Assembly (NCBI GenBank): GCA_948567375.1
Contig: OX419758.1
Span: 12,591,001 to 12,655,000, forward strand
Reading direction: 5' to 3'
DNA length: 64,000 nucleotides
Source: Lunularia cruciata
Lineage: Eukaryota; Streptophyta; Marchantiopsida; Lunulariales; Lunulariaceae
Positions 58,857-64,000 of this stretch are shown here, in pieces; the first letter of the stretch is position 1; each line of letters opens with the position of its first letter. The notes under the pieces were generated by a model. It saw nothing but the letters and a program-made list of their open reading frames with translations. It did no database searches and had not been told where the DNA came from. The position numbers were made by a program, and so were the translations under genes.

Positions 58857-59279
58857 TGTAACAATATGGAGTTTAGTGACGAAGTTAGTTGAGCTTACGA
58901 AGTAGAGAATAAGACAAAATAGCCTAGAATATTCTAGAAGCATCTAAGAAGCTTCTTAGGAAGCTTCCTAACTAGTTAACTTGCGCCCTAAGCAGGTAGC
59001 TTCTAGAAGGAAGCTTCTAGAAGCTTCTAACTAGCTTAGCTTGCACGCCAAGTAGGCGGCTTCTAGAAGGAAGCTTCTTGAGAAGCTTCCTAGTTAACTT
59101 GGCTTGCACTCCAAGAAAGCGGCTCAAGGAAGCTTCTTGAGAAGCTTCAAGGGACTTGTATGATACCTATAAATACCAAGGCCGAAGCTCATGCTAGGCA
59201 TTCGGAGTTTTCCCTCATTCAAGTGTCCCAATGTGAATTTCCATTCTCCTATTTCTCTCCTCGGTTTTGGTCTTTTACA
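58857..59279 (+). repeat. Element 2 5' LTR
   Basis: 423 bp, TGTAACAATATGG to CTTTTACA. U3 has three tandem ~60-bp modules (58970-59028, 59029-59091, 59092-59153), each with GAA/TTC arrays, then TATAAATA at 59168-59175. Transcription of the element would start about 30 bp further on. Confidence 0.93.
58927..59148 (+). promoter_or_regulatory. Cluster of heat-shock-element-like arrays in the LTR
   Basis: Alternating GAA and TTC with 2-nt spacers, the binding pattern of heat-shock factors: three units at 58927-58939 (GAATATTCTAGAA), two at 58948-58955, two at 58960-58967, two at 59001-59008, four at 59010-59027 (GAAGCTTCTAGAAGCTTC), then pairs at 59061-59068, 59070-59077, 59082-59089, 59129-59136 and 59141-59148. 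The last ends 20 bp before the TATA box. Function is inferred from sequence only. Confidence 0.6.
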
Positions 59280-59280
59280 T

Positions 59281-59292
59281 TGGTATCAGAGC
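59281..59292 (+). promoter_or_regulatory. Element 2 primer binding site
   Basis: TGGTATCAGAGC, a perfect complement to the 3' end of initiator tRNA-Met, 1 nt after the LTR. Confidence 0.92.
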
Positions 59293-59301
59293 AGGAATGG
59301 G

Positions 59302-59517
59302 ATGGATGGAATTTATGGACCACCAAATCCACTTCCGCCAAACCATTGGGACTTTCATGTCCAGATATTACCAAAGCATCGTTTCACACAGTTCATCACC
59401 TCACGCTTTGGGCAGGATTTTCTACATATGATCACCGTGTCAGAGGAACCCTTGATACTTCCAGTTGTGACTTATGGAGAACGGTGGACGTGTTGTATCT
59501 ATGTGTTAATCAACTAG
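59302..59517 (+). other. Conserved 71-codon leader ORF, element 2
   Basis: Between primer site and gag, beginning MDGIYGPPNPLPPN and containing HMITVSEEPLILPVVTYGER. It ends 33 nt before the gag ATG. It is colinear and nearly identical to the element 1 frame. No domain recognised. A second frame is also open here, which weakens the case for coding. Confidence 0.35.
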
Positions 59518-59550
59518 ATAAATTGAGGGTAGTGGATTAGGGTAGTAGTA

Positions 59551-60450
59551 ATGGCGGCAATACCGGATGTTATCCTTGCAATGCAACAACAAATCGAGCA
59601 TCTTACTCGATTGTTGGATGAACAAGACCAGCAACAACGAGAACAGATAGACAGAGCGCCAGTTCGAGATGGAGAAGATCGCATTCGATTTCCGAAACCC
59701 AAGGTGTTTGAAGGCAAGAATGTTCCAGGCACAGTGGAAAATTTTGTGTTTGACTGTGAACATTACTTTGAAGCCACCAATCTTCAAGACGAGCGGAAAC
59801 AAATTCTCTTGGCTTCTAGCCAGTTGGATGGCGTGGCAAAACTTTGGTGGCGATTCCGAGTAGAAAGAGCTGAACGACAAATTGTTACACCAATTTTGAC
59901 ATGGGCAGAATTCAAGGATGCAATACTTGGTCAATTTCAGACTATAAATGCCACCCGAGCTGCACGAGATAAATTGGCGGAATTGAGGCAGATTGGTTCG
60001 GTGAGAAGCTACATCACACAATTTCAGAATATCATCATGCAAATTCTAGATATCCAAGAAGGTGAAGTTCTGGATCAATTTGTGCGAGGATTGAAGTCAC
60101 GAACCAGATTGGAGGTGACCATGCGAGAGCCATAGAACGTAGAAGAAGCCATGCAATTGGCTGAGCGTTTTGATTCCTTAGTTGCAAAAACTTGGTCTCG
60201 ACCTCAACCTACACAAAACCTACCCGTACCACGAGTGGAAGAACCGGTACCAATGGAGATTGATGCTATCCAGCGAAGACCACTTGGCACAGCAGATAGA
60301 GAAAGATTACGACAAAATGGAGGTTGCTTTTATTGTCGCCAATTGGGGCATCGCATTGCTGAATGTCCACTCAAGAATGGACAACCTCGACAAGTTGCCC
60401 AAGTGGAGGTTGTGGAGCGGAATGATCCGGGAAACAAGGAATCCCAGTAG
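59551..60450 (+). pseudogene. Element 2 gag, one nonsense codon
   Basis: 299 codons from MAAIPDVILAMQQQ to the stop at 60448. The N-terminal ~40 residues are Gln-rich and helical (QQQIEHLTRLLDEQDQQQRE). The retrotransposon gag core follows (AKLWWRFRVERAE, SYITQFQNI, DQFVRGLKS), and a CCHC knuckle CFYCRQLGHRIAEC near residues 260-273. TAG at 60133-60135 falls after the capsid core (residue 195) and before the knuckle. If read as a stop it yields a capsid without nucleocapsid. The start is fixed by an upstream in-frame stop at 59530. Confidence 0.9.
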
Positions 60451-63400
60451 GAGATTTTGAGCCGCCTACTGGGAGCTTGATTAGTTCCAATGGGATTGAA
60501 GGCTCGACCTATGCAAGTTTGCTTCACTTGCAAGGTATGATATCTAATCGGGGTTGTAGAATTTTGGTTGATTCTGGAAGTTCAGAGAATTGCATGTCTA
60601 TGCAAGTGGCAAAGTGCAAGGAATTGGGTATTCCTATCAGGCCAGTGATTGGAAGTAGTTTGATGATGGCGGATGGTAGAAAGGGTTCTGCATTCCGCAC
60701 CTTGCATCCTGTTACCTTCAAGATTGGGAAGGAGTATTTGGAGTGTATGAGGTTCGTAGTGGCACCTCTACATTATGATATCATTCTAGGTCTACCTTGG
60801 CTTGAATGTCATAAGGTTCAATTTGATTGGACCCGACACCAAATTCAAGTACAACACCAAGGTAGGAATTTCCGATTAGGTTGTCTGGCACCTCTGAGTA
60901 AGACACCTAAGAATAGTCAGTCCCAAGATGGGAAGTTTGTCGAGAAGGTAGCCATAGAGTGAATCTGGAAGGGAGATGAGTCCCAAGATGGGAAGTTTGC
61001 CAGGAAGGCAACCATGGAGCAAGCTTGGAAGAGAGATGAGTCCCTAGAAGGGAAGTTTGTGAATGAAGCAGCCATAGAGCAAGCTTTGGAGGACGATAAG
61101 TCTGTATTCGCGGTGTGGATCAAGCCGATTGCACAAGAACAATCTGAGGAGGGCCAAGTGCCGCATCAAGCAATGGTTGATTGGATAGTTCAGGAGTTTG
61201 CAGATGTGTTTCCGGATGATCTGCCAAAGGGATTACCCTCCGATCGAGGTATGCCCTTCAAGATCGAGTTATTGCCAAGGAGTACTCCAGTGAGTAGACC
61301 AATCTATCGGCTCTCACCAAAGGAGTTGGAGGAGTTGCGAACAACACTTACAGAGTTGTTGGAGAAGGATTTCATACGACATAGTACCTCTCCGTGGGGA
61401 GCACCGGTACTATTTGTTCCAAAGAAGGATGGAGGACTTTGTTTCTGTATTGATTACCGTGGGCTCAATAAGCAAACCGTGAAGAATGCATATCCCTTGC
61501 CTTGGATCGATGACCTGCTTGATCAACTAAGTGGAGCACGCTACTTTTCCAAGCTGGATCTTTGTAGCGGCTATTGGCAAATTCCTATTGAAGGAGAGGA
61601 CGTGCAAAAGACTGCTTTTCGCACAAGGTATGGACATTTTGAGTGGAGAGTTCTACCTTTTGGACTCACTAATGCTCCAGCAGTCTTCATGGATCAGATG
61701 CATCGAGTGTTGGAGGGACTATTAGATCGGTCCGTGGTGGTGTTCTTAGATGATATCTTAATCTATAGCAGGACAGAGGCAGAACATGTGAATCATGTGC
61801 GAGAAGTCCTAAGACGACTACGACAGTGGAAATTTTACTGCAAGAAGTCAAAGTGTGCTTTTTGGCAGAAGGAGGTTACCTTCTTGGGTCATAAGATCTC
61901 ATCAGAGGGGATCAAGATGGAAGAAGAGAAGATCAAGGCCATTACTGATTGGCCTACCCCGAAGGATGCTACAGAAGTACGAGCATTCAATGGACTGGCC
62001 AGTTTTTATCGACGGTTCATCCACTATTATGCTCACGTGGCTGCACCATTGACTGACCTCTTGGGAAAGAACTCGAGCTTCCAGTGGACCACCAAGCATG
62101 AAGAAGCATTCCAGAAGTTAAAGCATATGGTGTCTTCAAGACCTATTCTTCAACCATATGATCCTCAACTACCTTGTGTGGTTGATTTTGATGCTTCTAA
62201 CTTTGCAATTGGAGCTGTGTTGCAACAAGAATTTCTAGATGGACTACATCCAATTGCCTTTGTGTCTTGCCGACTAAATACAGCGGAAAGAAATTACTCT
62301 GCTCGGGATCGGGAACAACTTGCAATGGTATATGCCACCAAGGTATGGAGGCATTATCTCTTGGGGAAACAAGTGATCATGCGAACTGATCACAAGCCAT
62401 TGTTGCAGACCTTACACCTAGAGCACATGAAGAGTCGACATCATCGATGGGAAGAGCAACTCCAATTGTTCGACATCAAACTTGAGTACAAACCAGGTTG
62501 GTTCCATGTCATCCCTGATGCTCTATCACGACGACCTGATTTGAAGTCTCTTCCTCTCATCACGGCAGCAATTACAACGGTGTCAATTGATCCCAAGATT
62601 CATAACGAGTTTCGGTTAGCCCTACAGCAAGATCCCTTCTTCCAAATGGTACACGGTCGTCTAACAGTACGCGACAAGGAGTACAACACCTTCTCCTTCA
62701 AGGAAGGCCTTTTATTCCATGCAGACCAGATCTATGTTCCAACCAAAGGTGATCTTCGACTTGTGCGCCTTCAAGAAGCCCATGATTTACCAATAGCTGG
62801 TCACATGGGAGTGGACAAGACCTTGGGCACCCTCCAACGCCAATGGTGGTGGCCCAACATGACACGAGATGTTCGAGACTTTGTCCGATCATGTGAGAGT
62901 TGCCAACGGAACAAGGCCAACAACCAGAAGCCGAGTGGACTCCTTCAACCACTCGCCATTCCATCCGCTCGATGGGAGCATGTGAGCTTGGATCTCATCA
63001 CATCCTTGCCAAAGACAAAACAAGGACACACGGCAATTGTGGTGTTTGTGGATAAGCTTAGTAAGCAAATCCACTTGGCACCAACCTGTGATACCGTGGA
63101 TGCTCCAACCTTAGCACAAATCTACTTCGACAATGTCTTCAAGCATCATGGGATGCCACGTGTACTCATCTCCGACCGTGATCCTCGATTTACCGGGAAG
63201 TTTTGGCAAGCACTCTTCCAGATACTCGGCACCAAGCTTGCTTTGTCCACGGCCTATCATCCTCAAACTGATGGACAAACCGAACGCGCCAATCGAACAT
63301 TGGAGGATATGTTGCGGGCCTTTGTCAATGTCCACCATACCAACTGGGATGAATGTCTTGCAGCTGCAGAATTTGCCTACAACAATTCCAAACAGGCAAG

Positions 63401-64000
63401 CACTGGATTTTCTCCCTTCTTTCTCAATTTTGGCCAAGATCCGCTTGTTCCAGATTCTCTTCTTGCTCCCCCTCCCTCTCAGGTTCCTCATACTTCTACA
63501 TTCTTGACCACTATATCCCAATCTCTCCAACAAGCCAAATCTCACCTCCTTGTTGCTCAGAATCGCCAAAAACAATATGCAGACCATCATCGTCGTGATC
63601 TCACCTTTGAAGTTGGTGATAAAGTCATGCTATCCTCTAGTAACCTCCCTCTCCCACTTGATACCCAAGTTCGTAAACTTGCTCCTAATTGGATAGGACC
63701 CTTTGATATCACTCACATTATCTCTCCTGTTGCTTATCGTCTTGCCTTACCTTGTCACATGCGTATCCATCCTGTCTTTCATATTTCCAAGTTGAAACCC
63801 TTTGTTCCTAACCCTTCTTCCTTTTCCTCTCGAGTCCAACCTCCCCCTCTTCCTGTCCCTATCAATGATCATGAGGAGTACAAAGTTGACCGTATCCTTG
63901 CGCGTCGCCATATTCAACGAGGCCGTCACCAACATACGGAGTACAAGGTCCTTTGGAAAGGGTATCCCCTTCATGATGCTACATGGGAACCTCTTTCTCA
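60426..64000 (+). pseudogene. Element 2 pol polyprotein, one nonsense codon, runs off window
   Basis: It lies in the -1 frame relative to gag and overlaps it by 25 nt (open from 60426), which suggests -1 frameshifting. Domains by residue from 60426: protease (active Asp ~49 in VDSGSS; HYDIILGLPWL ~118), reverse transcriptase (Asp 378 in [12 protein letters not shown] 440-443), RNase H (VDFDAS ~586), integrase (His 786 and 793, Cys 823 and 826; catalytic Asp at 62991, Asp at 63174, Glu at 63282, DD35E spacing) and chromodomain from 63876. TGA at 60960-60962 (after residue 178) separates protease from the rest; after it the frame is open to the window edge. It makes and integrates element cDNA; the chromodomain likely guides insertion. 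Confidence 0.92.

Larger units (their letters stand above)
58857..64000 (+). mobile_element. Element 2: nearly intact Ty3/gypsy chromovirus, cut by window end
   Basis: 5' LTR (58857-59279), Met-tRNA primer site, gag (59551-60450) and pol (60426 to beyond the window), with all catalytic residues of RT and integrase present. Only two nonsense codons are seen: TAG at 60133 in gag and TGA at 60960 early in pol. At both places element 1 has a Gln codon. By comparison with element 1 about 500 bp (chromodomain end, polypurine tract, 3' LTR) should follow outside the window. Confidence 0.93.

Noticed and set aside
58675..58905. Hydrophobic frame running into the element 2 LTR
   Set aside because: No ATG start; the hydrophobicity comes from GT-rich DNA, and its end is created by the LTR insertion.
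58927..59148. CRISPR-like regularity of the GAAGCTTC repeats
   Set aside because: Units have no unique spacers of constant length; they are promoter arrays inside an LTR present in three copies.
59160..59540. 126-codon frame overlapping the LTR end and leader, also in element 1 (33883-34263)
   Set aside because: It begins beside the TATA box, upstream of the likely transcription start, so it would not be fully in the transcript.

Overview
This window looks like nuclear DNA of a land plant. The only convincing host gene is a plant-type atypical helix-loop-helix (IBH1/AIF-like) regulator at 8641-9528 on the minus strand. The rest is intergenic sequence and Ty3/gypsy LTR retrotransposons. Several elements (gypsy pol with a C-terminal PHD finger, chromoviruses, an Athila/Tat-like element with a tRNA-Asp-type primer site) would fit a non-seed plant such as a bryophyte, lycophyte or fern, but that placement is inference.

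Layout. 1-16 kb: mixed-composition intergenic DNA with the bHLH gene, its leader with a possible 77-codon upstream ORF, and a short dispersed repeat (called R95 here, about 95 bp, one end a GGGGC-TTA-GCCCC hairpin). 16-20.3 kb: very AT-rich sequence without recognisable genes. 20.3-26 kb: intergenic DNA with a few unassigned open frames, microsatellites, a pogo-like terminus and a tandem duplication. 26.5-33.4 kb: a decayed minus-strand gypsy element whose pol ends in a PHD finger. 33.4-39.6 kb: a solo LTR (family B) split by a complete chromovirus insertion (element 1, 33580-39217, TSD ATGTC). 39.7-56 kb: an old minus-strand chromovirus whose protease region is split by an Athila/Tat-like element (element A, 42804-52158), which is itself hit in its polypurine tract by a solo LTR B. 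56-58.8 kb: another family B LTR, an inverted pair of one ~250-bp module around a 1.5-kb LTR-like stretch with tandem repeats and a tRNA-derived segment. 58857 to the end: element 2, a nearly intact relative of element 1 that runs off the window.

Elements 1 and 2 share a 419-423 bp LTR with dense arrays of heat-shock-element-like GAA/TTC repeats just upstream of a TATA box, a Met-initiator tRNA primer site, gag with a CCHC knuckle, and pol with protease, reverse transcriptase, RNase H, integrase and chromodomain. Element 2 has two nonsense codons in the visible part; element 1 has at least ten in gag alone, although its LTRs differ by only about 1.4%.

The most interesting items are the integrase-linked PHD finger, the heat-shock-element-like LTR promoter, and the readable order of nested insertions. 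All family assignments come from reading motifs by eye; no database search was possible.
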